From the NCBI GenBank assembly GCA_028874675.1, contig JAPPJA010000431.1:1-6861 (forward strand): a stretch of DNA of 6,861 nucleotides. The letters run 5' to 3'. A program made the position numbers and the translations under genes. Under the pieces are notes generated by a model that did no database searches, was not told the DNA's origin, and was given only the letters and a program-made list of their open reading frames with translations. Positions within the stretch are counted from its first letter, which is position 1. Each line of letters starts with the position of its first letter. The stretch comes from Chloroflexota bacterium (lineage in GTDB: Bacteria > Chloroflexota > Dehalococcoidia > Lucifugimonadales > UBA3495). Shown one piece after another: positions 1 through 5,636 of the stretch.

Positions 1-2592
1 GTGGTAGAGGACGCGGCCGGTGTTGAGGATGAGAGGATAACGCCGGCTGGGGCGCTCGTCGGACAAGGGGCCCTGCTCGTAGCCGATAAAGCGGGCCCGT
101 GGGCCACGGGGGAAGGAGTCGGCGTACAGGTAGGGGGTACCGGGGTGGTCCGGATCAGGACAGGGCCACTGGATGCCGCCTTCCTTTTCCAGGCGGTCGT
201 AGCTGATACCCGATAGAATGGGCGTAAGGCGGGCCATTTCGTCGAAAATCTCTGACGCGTGGCCGTAGGTGAACTGGTCTTCCAGGGGCAGGCCCAGCTT
301 GCGGCAGATGCGCCGACCCAGGTCGCAGATGATTTCCCAGTCGGCGCGACTCTGGCCCCGAGGCTCCACCGCCTTGCGGATGCGCTGCACCCGGCGTTCG
401 CTGTTGGTAAAAGTCCCGTCCTTCTCGGCAAAGCTGGTAGCCGGCAGCACCACGTCGGCGATCTGGGCCGTCTCATGCAGGAAGATGTCCTGCACCACCA
501 GGAACTCCAGCTTCTCGAAAAGTTCGGCGGCCTCGTTGAGGTCCGGTTCACTGAGCAGGGGATTCTCGCCAGTGATGTACATGGCCTTGACGCCAAAGTC
601 CTCGGCGATGGACTGGACGATCTGGGTGATGACCAGGCCGCGAATACCGGGCAGCGGCACGCCGCCCCAGGCATCCTCAAACTTCTCCATCACTTCCCGG
701 ACGTAACCCTGGTACCCCGGCATGTTGTCGGGAATGCAGCCGGCATCGCCGCAGCCCTGGACGTTGTTCTGCCCCCGCAGGGGCGAGACCCCGCTGCCGG
801 GCCGACCAAGCTGCCCAGTGACCAGGGCCAGGTTCAGCAGGCCATGGGCGTTGGGGGTGCCATTGGTGTGCTGGGTTATGCCCATGCCCCAGATGAGGCA
901 GGATCCCGCGTAGGCCCTCGCCCCCGGTCCCTCTCCCTGGGAAACTGGAGCAATGGATGTCTGGCCTGAGGAGAAGGGGACCCTGTCCGGAAGCGGCGGG
1001 CGGGCGTACATACGCGCGGCCAGCCGCAGGTCATCGGCGGAAACGCCGGTAATTTCTTCCACCCGTTCGGGGGGATAGTTTTCCACTATGCGCTTCCAGT
1101 CCTCGAATCCCTCGGTGCGGTGGGTTACGAAGGCCTCGTCCACCAGCCCCTCGTCCAGGACTATCCTGGCCAGGCCGTTCATCAGGGCCACATCGGTGCC
1201 CGGATAGGGGCGAAGCCACAGGTCGGCATAGTCGCACATATCTATGCGGCGGGGGTTGATTACAATGAGCTTTGCGCCCCGCTCCACCACGGCCCGGCGC
1301 ATGCGGGAGGCGGCCACGGGATGGTTGGAGGTGGGGTCGCAGCCGATGACCACCAGGCACCCTGCATCTTCGTAGTCGGTGTAGGAGTTGCTGGTGGCGC
1401 CGCTGCCCAGGGTGGCCAGCATGGCCTCCACGGAGGGCGAGTGGCACAGGCGGGTGCAGTGGTCTATGTTGTTAGTCTGCATCAGCAGGCGGGCGAACTT
1501 CTGCTGGATGTAGCCGTCCTCGTTGGTGGCCTTGGCGGAACAAAGGGTACCAAAGTTGTCATCCCGGTAGTGCACCAGCTTCTCGGCAACCAGGTCCAGG
1601 GCTTCGTCCCAGGTGGCCTCGCGCAATTCCCCGTTCTCCCGAATGAGGGGCGTGGTCAGGCGGTCGGGATGGTGGACGAAGGAGGCGCCGAAGCGTCCCT
1701 TCACGCACAGCATACCGGCGCTGGAAAGGTTGTCAGGGTCGTCCTCCACCGCCACGATTTCGTCGCCGTCACTGATTTGCATCTTGATGCCGCAACCTAC
1801 CCCGCAGTAAGGGCAGGTGGTGGAGACGCTCTTTTCGACCCTCACCCCCGGCCCCTCTCCCATGGGGAGAGGGGAGACAGCGTCCTGAGGGACAGCTGAT
1901 TCAGTGTCTAAGGGTTGCGGAGAAATGGAACCGGAATTGGTCGCCTTGGGGTGGATGGCGCCGGTGGGGCAGACGGACAGGCACTGGCCGCAGGTGGTGC
2001 AGATGGACTCGGCCAGGGGCTTGTCCATAAAGGTCCCGATGCGGCCGCCCTCTCCGGCCCCCAGGAAATCTATGGCGCCGATGAACTGGTGCTCCTCCTG
2101 GCAGGCGTTGACACAGCGGGCGCAGAGGATGCAGGACTCCATGCCAATGTTGAAGACGGGGTTGCTGTCGTCCGTCTCTTCCCGTTGCCTGGCCAGCCAG
2201 CGGGAACCATCAATGCCGTAGTTTTGGGCAGCGCGAGTCAACTGGCCGTACTGGCCTTCACCGCGAATTTCCGAGATTACCGCCGGCTGTGCAGGGCTTT
2301 CCGATGGCAGCATGGCCAGGGTCAGTTCCAGGACCCCGGACCGGATTCGTTCCACTTCAGGAGTGTCGGTGCGTACCACCATGCCGTCGCTGGCGGGCAC
2401 CGAGCAGGAAGCCGGAAAGCCGCGCATGCCCTCAATCTGGACCAGGCAGGTGCGGCAGGCGCCGATGGCCTTCATGTCGGGGTCCTTGCAAAGTTGGGAC
2501 AGGTAGGTCCGGGAGGCGTTGACGGCGTCAAGAACGGAAGAGCCGTCGGGCACCCGCACGGAGCGGTCGTTGATGGTAAGGGAGATGGTCAT
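1..2592 (-). CDS. fdhA: Formate dehydrogenase alpha subunit (Mo/W-bis-MGD, NAD-dependent type), 3' end outside window
   Basis: Oxidises formate to CO2 in the cytoplasm and passes electrons to a NuoF-type partner. The minus frame is open from ATG 2592 to base 1 (864 codons, no stop). An N-terminal [2Fe-2S] domain has C35, C46, C49, C63. Two [4Fe-4S] sites follow: C154/157/160/164 and C198/201/204/208. The molybdopterin domain opens with CPYCGVGC (C260, C263, C267, fourth ligand C296) and K298. C383-H384 in RLCHSP is the Mo-ligand/catalytic pair, so it is a Cys, not a Sec, enzyme; R606 in RGQNNVQG is the conserved active-site Arg. The visible part ends at RYPLILNTGR, where the C-terminal MGD-binding domain begins. 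The His-Cys3 cluster site usual between residues 90 and 125 is absent. Residues about 217-256 and 531-562 are extra tracts carrying a palindromic repeat. The start is chosen because the ferredoxin fold begins at once (MTISLTINDRSVRVPDG), although the Shine-Dalgarno sequence is weak. Confidence 0.95.
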   Translation of the reverse strand, partial: MTISLTINDRSVRVPDGSSVLDAVNASRTYLSQLCKDPDMKAIGACRTCLVQIEGMRGFPASCSVPASDGMVVRTDTPEVERIRSGVLELTLAMLPSESPAQPAVISEIRGEGQYGQLTRAAQNYGIDGSRWLARQREETDDSNPVFNIGMESCILCARCVNACQEEHQFIGAIDFLGAGEGGRIGTFMDKPLAESICTTCGQCLSVCPTGAIHPKATNSGSISPQPLDTESAVPQDAVSPLPMGEGPGVRVEKSVSTTCPYCGVGCGIKMQISDGDEIVAVEDDPDNLSSAGMLCVKGRFGASFVHHPDRLTTPLIRENGELREATWDEALDLVAEKLVHYRDDNFGTLCSAKATNEDGYIQQKFARLLMQTNNIDHCTRLCHSPSVEAMLATLGSGATSNSYTDYEDAGCLVVIGCDPTSNHPVAASRMRRAVVERGAKLIVINPRRIDMCDYADLWLRPYPGTDVALMNGLARIVLDEGLVDEAFVTHRTEGFEDWKRIVENYPPERVEEITGVSADDLRLAARMYARPPLPDRVPFSSGQTSIAPVSQGEGPGARAYAGSCLIWGMGITQHTNGTPNAHGLLNLALVTGQLGRPGSGVSPLRGQNNVQGCGDAGCIPDNMPGYQGYVREVMEKFEDAWGGVPLPGIRGLVITQIVQSIAEDFGVKAMYITGENPLLSEPDLNEAAELFEKLEFLVVQDIFLHETAQIADVVLPATSFAEKDGTFTNSERRVQRIRKAVEPRGQSRADWEIICDLGRRICRKLGLPLEDQFTYGHASEIFDEMARLTPILSGISYDRLEKEGGIQWPCPDPDHPGTPYLYADSFPRGPRARFIGYEQGPLSDERPSRRYPLILNTGRVLYH
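908..1008. repeat. GC-rich palindromic repeat, copy 2, inside fdhA, with flanking 5-bp direct repeats
   Basis: The core at 915-937 matches copy 1 in the same orientation. This copy is longer: the arm GGTCCCTCTCC (926-936) pairs imperfectly with GGAGAAGGGGACC (970-982) across about 33 bases. CCTGAGG (965-971) also occurs beside copy 1 (1884-1890). The tract is bounded by GCGTA at 908-912 and 1004-1008, exactly 96 bases apart (32 codons), compatible with a target-site duplication, though five bases could match by chance. On the fdhA strand it adds about residues 531-562, containing SQGEGPGARA, between ARMYA and GSCLIWGMGITQH, segments that are nearly contiguous in related enzymes. Confidence 0.75.
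1839..1874. repeat. GC-rich palindromic repeat, copy 1, inside fdhA
   Basis: A 23-base core (1839-1861) matches copy 2 (915-937) at 21 positions; the differences are at 1844 and 1852. Its right half forms a perfect 10-bp inverted repeat, 1852-1861 against 1865-1874, with a 3-base loop (ATG). On the fdhA strand it reads PLPMGEGPGVR (from residue 241) and sits in the linker between the ferredoxin-like clusters and the CPYCGVGC domain. The plus strand reads DPHPRPLSHGERG, a phrase familiar from translated intergenic repeats of many GC-rich bacteria (recollection, not searched). GACAGC occurs twice just to the right (1876-1881 and 1891-1896). Confidence 0.8.
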
Positions 2593-2631
2593 GGCTGCAG
2601 CACCCCGAATGGCAGGCAAACGTGCTTCGGC

Positions 2632-2654
2632 TTACTGTTGCATCGGATTCTCCT
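2632..2654 (-). promoter_or_regulatory. Strong ribosome-binding site with three-codon mini-ORF (MQQ-stop) ahead of fdhA
   Basis: On the minus strand AGGAG (2654-2650) lies 6 bases before ATG (2643-2641), followed by CAA, CAG and the stop TAA (2634-2632). The frame of this ATG is the same as that of fdhA, whose ATG is 17 codons downstream at 2592. The Shine-Dalgarno sequence here is far better than the one before ATG 2592. It could be a leader peptide, an ancestral start cut off by a nonsense change, or chance. If transcription starts at the predicted point near 2649, the AGGAG would lie at or just outside the mRNA end. Confidence 0.35.
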
Positions 2655-2655
2655 A

Positions 2656-2664
2656 ATTGTAGCA
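2656..2664 (-). promoter_or_regulatory. Probable extended -10 promoter of fdhA
   Basis: On the minus strand TGCTACAAT gives a TACAAT -10 (2656-2661) preceded by an extended TGn element. I see no good -35 at 16-18 bases upstream. Transcription would begin near 2649, leaving a leader of about 57 bases before ATG 2592. An independent promoter would make sense because the partner gene lies about 3 kb upstream beyond oppositely oriented genes. Confidence 0.45.
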
Positions 2665-2983
2665 CCTGCCCATACGCGGGGAACATATCGCGCAGCAAGG
2701 CCCGGGATTGTGGCATTATCGGGCGTCTGTGACAGCCCTCCGTCAGAAAAACCTTGTTTCACCGGCCAAATCCGGTCATTTTCACCCATTTTGTATCTGG
2801 GCAAGCCATGCTGGCAGGAAAACTGATTACCCTTTGGCGGCAGGTCCTGGGCGGAGTGTTCAGGGCAAACGCGCCTTAACTGACTGTCAGTCTGAGTCCT
2901 TGGGCCTGGCTAAGGGCGACATGACCACTGTTTAGAGTATCAGCCTCCACTTTAGACGCGATTACCCTGAGCGGAGCGTTGCC

Positions 2984-3012
2984 TTGACGCCATCCCCCGG
3001 CCTATAGAGAAT
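2984..3012 (+). promoter_or_regulatory. Probable sigma70-type promoter of the cupin gene
   Basis: TTGACG (2984-2989, five of six consensus bases) is followed after 17 bases by GAGAAT (3007-3012, four of six). TATAGA at 3003-3008 overlaps but would give a 13-base spacer. The start point would be near 3019, giving a short leader that contains the AAGGAG ribosome site at 3044-3049. Confidence 0.5.
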
Positions 3013-3054
3013 AGGGGCACCGGAACCAAGCCAACAAACCAGTAAGGAGCAACC

Positions 3055-3426
3055 ATGCCTAACTTTGTACGATGCTACACCGGCCCCGACGGTCAGTCTC
3101 ACCTGGAAGACCTGAACCCTCCCTTCGAGTCCTTCGTGGATACCGAAGGCGCCTACGGCGAGGGTACGCCGATGCAGGGGGCCAGCGGAGTGACCATACG
3201 GATCGCCCAGCCTGGATACCTGCTGGAGTGGCACTGCGCCCCGCGCCGCCAGTACACCATCACCCTGGCCGGCCGGGCAGAGGTAGAGGTGGGCGACGGG
3301 ACAAAGCGGGAGGTGGGCCCGGGCGACGTGCTGCTGGCGGAAGACATGACGGGGCAGGGTCACATTACCCGCGTCATCAGCGAAGAACCCCGTTACTACA
3401 TCGTGGTGGCCCTGGACGACGAATAG
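3055..3426 (+). CDS. Small single-domain cupin protein
   Basis: A 123-residue protein with an excellent ribosome site (AAGGAG, 5 bases before ATG). It matches a family of small bacterial cupins of about 115 residues: WHCAPRRQYTITLAGRAEVEVGDG (first cupin strand pair, about residues 62-85) and VGPGDVLLAEDMTGQGHITRV (second motif, about residues 90-110). Canonical cupins bind a metal through two His and a Glu in motif 1 and a His in motif 2. Here motif 1 keeps only one His (WHC) and motif 2 keeps the terminal His (QGH), so a normal metal site is doubtful. No signal peptide or membrane segment is seen, so it is probably cytoplasmic. It is transcribed alone, divergent from fdhA and convergent with the monooxygenase gene. 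The substrate is unknown; a role with the neighbouring monooxygenase is possible but not shown. Confidence 0.88.
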   Translation: MPNFVRCYTGPDGQSHLEDLNPPFESFVDTEGAYGEGTPMQGASGVTIRIAQPGYLLEWHCAPRRQYTITLAGRAEVEVGDGTKREVGPGDVLLAEDMTGQGHITRVISEEPRYYIVVALDDE

Positions 3427-3438
3427 CTAACGAAGGCA

Positions 3439-3468
3439 CGGGACCAACCGCCTAACGGTCAGGTCCCG
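3439..3468. terminator. Hairpin between convergent genes, possible bidirectional terminator
   Basis: CGGGACC (3439-3445) pairs perfectly with GGTCCCG (3462-3468). Inside it ACCG (3447-3450) pairs with CGGT (3456-3459) around the loop CCTAA, with a 1x2 internal mismatch. It lies in the 51-base gap between the cupin and monooxygenase stops, where a shared terminator is expected. There is no T-run on either side, so intrinsic termination may be weak. Confidence 0.5.
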
Positions 3469-3477
3469 CACAGCCCA

Positions 3478-4635
3478 TCAGGCGACGTTTGAAGTGCGGC
3501 CGGCGACCATTTCCCGCAGGCGGGGGATGAGTTCCCGGCCGTATTCACGGGCATCGTTCAGCGGGTCGAATCCCCGGATGATGAAGGTGGTGCAGCCCAG
3601 GTCGTAGTAGGCCAGCAGCGACTGGGCCACCTGCTCTGGGGTGCCCACCAGACAGGTGGTACTGCCGGCCGCGCCGCTGGCCGCAGCCACCGGCATCCAC
3701 AGCCGGTCATCGTGAATGTCGCCCTGGGCAGCGAACTTCAGCAGCCGCCTGGACCCTTCCGATTGCAGGCGGGCGGGCTGACCCGGCACGATGCTTCCCC
3801 TGGTCGCCTCCTGCACCCTTTGCAGAATGTCCCCGGCCCTTTCCCACGCCTCATTCTCAGTGTTGCCCAGGACAGGCCGTACTGACAGGCTGAACTGGAT
3901 ATCCCTGCCGCACTGACGGGCGCGACGGCGGATGTCGGCCACCCGTTCCTCAGTTGCCGACCGTGGCTCCCCCCACAGGGCGAACACGTCGGCGCGCTGG
4001 CTGCCGACGTCCAGGGCAATGTCGGAGGCTCCGCCGAAGAACAGGGGCAGGTGAGGCCGCTGGAGGCAACGGACCTGGCTGCTGGCCCCCTTCAACCGGT
4101 AGAACTCGCCCTCGTAATCGAAGGGTTCGGGGGCAGTCCAGGTCTTGCGGAGAATCTCCATGTACTCGCTGGTACGGCGGTAACGGGCGTCGTGGTCCAG
4201 AAAGTCGCCGTCCCGCTCCTGTTCAATGTCGCTGCCGCCGGAGATGATGTGGAGGGCGATGCGGCCGCCGGTTAGCTGGTCGAGGGTCGCCGCCTTGCGG
4301 GCCGCCAGGGTGGGGGCCATAAACCCCGGACGGTGGGCGATGAGGTAGCCCAGGCGGCTGGTGCGCGCCGCGGCATAACCGGCTACCTCGAAGCCGTCGG
4401 GGGTGCTGGAGGAGTAACCCGTCAGCACCATATCAAATCCCGCATCCTCGTGGACGCGGGCGAACTCCAGAATGTAGTCGCCATCCACTCCGGCAGGGAC
4501 CTCGGCGCCGGGGTTGATGCCGCCGCCAAAGACGCTGAGGGTTGCGCCGGAGGTGGCCGCCGCCTCGCGGGTGACGCCAATCATGCCGACGATGCGCACT
4601 TCGCCGGGTTTATGCTGCCATTCGTTCAATGCCAT
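3478..4635 (-). CDS. Luciferase-like FMN-dependent monooxygenase, SsuD (alkanesulfonate monooxygenase) family
   Basis: A TIM-barrel flavin enzyme that uses reduced FMN and O2 from a separate reductase. The family is recognised from TSRLGYLIAHRPGFMAPTLAARKAATLDQLTGGR, HIISGGSDIEQERDGDFLDHDARYRRTSEYMEILR, LPLFFGGASDIALDVGSQRADVFALWGEP and the C-terminal LVGTPEQVAQSLLAYYDLGCTTFIIRGFDP, all collinear with SsuD. By hand alignment the SsuD active-site Arg226 and His228 (RLH) correspond to S and R here, so the substrate or chemistry may differ. The start is placed at ATG 4635 (GGAG 3 bases upstream, MALNEWQHKP, 385 residues); TTG 4662 would add nine residues but has a poor ribosome site. No flavin reductase or sulfonate transporter lies next to it. 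SAR202 Chloroflexota are known for many paralogues of this superfamily. Its stop faces the cupin stop. Confidence 0.9.
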   Translation of the reverse strand: MALNEWQHKPGEVRIVGMIGVTREAAATSGATLSVFGGGINPGAEVPAGVDGDYILEFARVHEDAGFDMVLTGYSSSTPDGFEVAGYAAARTSRLGYLIAHRPGFMAPTLAARKAATLDQLTGGRIALHIISGGSDIEQERDGDFLDHDARYRRTSEYMEILRKTWTAPEPFDYEGEFYRLKGASSQVRCLQRPHLPLFFGGASDIALDVGSQRADVFALWGEPRSATEERVADIRRRARQCGRDIQFSLSVRPVLGNTENEAWERAGDILQRVQEATRGSIVPGQPARLQSEGSRRLLKFAAQGDIHDDRLWMPVAAASGAAGSTTCLVGTPEQVAQSLLAYYDLGCTTFIIRGFDPLNDAREYGRELIPRLREMVAGRTSNVA

Positions 4636-4716
4636 TGGCTCCAATAATGGCCTTTTAGGCAATCTCTGCGCTGTATGCCCGAAAAGTTACCAGGCAGGGA
4701 GGTCGAGATTGCTGGC

Positions 4717-4722
4717 AGTATA
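4717..4722 (-). promoter_or_regulatory. Possible -10 element of the monooxygenase gene
   Basis: TATACT on the minus strand matches the -10 consensus at five of six bases and lies about 80 bases upstream of ATG 4635. No good -35 is present at 16-18 bases upstream, so the call rests on the -10 alone. Confidence 0.3.
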
Positions 4723-4758
4723 CACGAACCGGTGAGACCCGAGCCTCGCGACCCGAGT

Positions 4759-4787
4759 TTGACAACCTCTTTGCCCTTGCTTAACCT
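4759..4787 (+). promoter_or_regulatory. Probable promoter of the two-gene unit at 4817-5594
   Basis: TTGACA (4759-4764) is a perfect -35. TAACCT (4782-4787) follows after 17 bases and keeps the first, second and last -10 bases. Transcription would start near 4794, about 23 bases before ATG 4817, with AGGAG at 4806-4810. Confidence 0.45.
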
Positions 4788-4816
4788 CGATTTAGACGAA
4801 ACGGCAGGAGCCGGAC

Positions 4817-5125
4817 ATGACCACTGAACCCATGCCTGCATTCATTGAGGAAGCCAACGAGCTTTACCTGACCGACCCGGCAGGCGCCGTGTCAGTACTT
4901 TATGAGGGCACTCGTGAGCTGCGGGAGAAGGTCTCCAGAAAGAGACAACCGGAGTCGACGAGCGAGCGAAGCAAGCAATTGTTTATCCTGGAGTCGGCTC
5001 ATGGATTGATGGAAGAACTCCTTGAAGATGCACAAGAAGGGATTCTTCCCGACCCATTGGAATGGGAACTGGATGTGGGAGTAGCCGTGGACATAGTGCG
5101 AATTACAAGAAAGTATGGGAACTGA
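4817..5125 (+). CDS. Hypothetical acidic, helix-rich protein, first gene of an overlapping pair
   Basis: A 102-residue protein I do not recognise. It starts at an ATG with AGGAG 6 bases upstream and a good -35 ahead of it, which supports it as a real gene. It is predicted mostly helical by composition (FIEEANELYL, AVSVLYEGTRELREKV, FILESAHGLMEELLEDAQEG) and acidic, with a basic patch around residues 38-55 (REKVSRKRQPESTSERSK). There is no signal peptide, membrane segment, zinc site or known nucleotide-binding motif. Its stop overlaps the start of the next gene by 11 bases, so the two are probably translationally coupled and may act together. GC counted on several lines is about 47-60%, lower than its neighbours. 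An antitoxin or partner role is possible from layout only. Confidence 0.65.
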   Translation: MTTEPMPAFIEEANELYLTDPAGAVSVLYEGTRELREKVSRKRQPESTSERSKQLFILESAHGLMEELLEDAQEGILPDPLEWELDVGVAVDIVRITRKYGN

Positions 5126-5594
5126 GGCAAGCATCCAGTTAACGTATAGCAGGCTTTGCCAAGCCCGGCTGGAAACGGCCGCGCTTCTGCTGGAGCAGCG
5201 TCCCGCCTGCCATGTTGAATCGGGGATTGACGCCGTTATAGCCCGCTGCAACATTGCGATGCTATTGTGGTCGGCGGCGGTGGACGCTGGTTCCTCCCTG
5301 ATGGTTCAGGAGAGCAAGCGCAGGCCAAGTGGAAATTCCAGCGAAATAACGATTTTCATTGCCCAGGAAACTGACTCCATTCATCCGGAGCTCAGGCTGA
5401 AAACGTTGTGGCGTCGCCTTGTTCAGCTCCACAACATCCAGCATCGAGCGGACCATCAGTCAACCAGGTTCTTGTTAGCTTGCGGTATCTCTTATCAGGC
5501 GTTTGAAGCACTGAACTTCTTGCTCGCTCCCGAACACAGATTTCCTGCAGAATCCTTCGCCTGGCTGGCGGAATTTGGCGCCGCACAACCGTGA
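5115..5594 (+). CDS. Hypothetical helical protein with R-x4-H motif, possibly HEPN-like
   Basis: A 159-residue protein. Its ATG lies inside the end of the preceding gene with no clear ribosome site, suggesting translational coupling. It appears all-helical, with an N-terminal YSRLCQARLETAALLLEQR helix, then DAVIARCNIAMLLWSAAVDAGSSLM, and a later RRLVQLHNIQHRADHQSTRF followed by ISYQAFEALNFLL. Long helices with a late R-x4-H (R101, H106) recall HEPN domains, which include RNase toxins and their relatives; this is a weak inference by eye. No MNT-type nucleotidyltransferase partner is present: the gene before it lacks the GS...D motif. GC is about 48-55%, below the flanking genes, suggesting separate acquisition. 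Its stop converges on the NuoF-like gene 42 bases away. Confidence 0.65.
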   Translation: MGTEASIQLTYSRLCQARLETAALLLEQRPACHVESGIDAVIARCNIAMLLWSAAVDAGSSLMVQESKRRPSGNSSEITIFIAQETDSIHPELRLKTLWRRLVQLHNIQHRADHQSTRFLLACGISYQAFEALNFLLAPEHRFPAESFAWLAEFGAAQP

Positions 5595-5636
5595 ACCCTG
5601 TGACTGCGGGGAGGCGCCGGAGCACAGAGCGCTATC

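Larger units (their letters stand above)
2593..3054. other. Divergent intergenic region between fdhA and the cupin gene
   Basis: I see no convincing gene in these 462 bases; the open frames here (for example 2708-2935 plus and 2589-2804 minus) have no recognisable composition or motif. It holds a likely promoter for each flanking gene, a three-codon mini-ORF ahead of fdhA, an 11-base palindrome GACTG-T-CAGTC (2882-2892), two TTTCACC boxes (2757-2763 and 2780-2786), and two GATTACCCT boxes (2825-2833 and 2960-2968), each followed by GCGGAGyGTT (2851-2860 and 2971-2980). The roles of these boxes are unknown. Confidence 0.6.

Noticed and set aside
259..969. Long plus-strand open frame of 236 codons
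   Set aside because: It lies wholly opposite fdhA, whose minus frame has all expected metal and catalytic motifs; the plus product has no recognisable domain and includes translated repeat sequence.
2700..2724. Possible hairpin GCCCG...CGGGC in the fdhA-cupin gap
   Set aside because: Only a 5-bp stem with a long loop and no T-run; not convincing as a terminator or riboswitch.
1120..2826. Two long plus-strand open frames (1120-1899 and 1915-2826)
   Set aside because: Shadows of fdhA caused by high GC third positions; no family motifs, and glycine/alanine-rich composition.
2962..3363. Minus-strand open frame opposite the cupin
   Set aside because: The cupin frame has a strong ribosome site and conserved motifs; the antisense product does not resemble a protein family.
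4892..5254. Minus-strand open frame opposite the two-gene unit
   Set aside because: It spans the overlap of two better-supported plus genes and lacks a ribosome site or recognisable motif.
5580..5614. Possible terminator CCGCA...TGCGG at the end of the second small gene
   Set aside because: A 5-bp stem with a loop of about 20 bases and no T-run; it also overlaps the stop codon.
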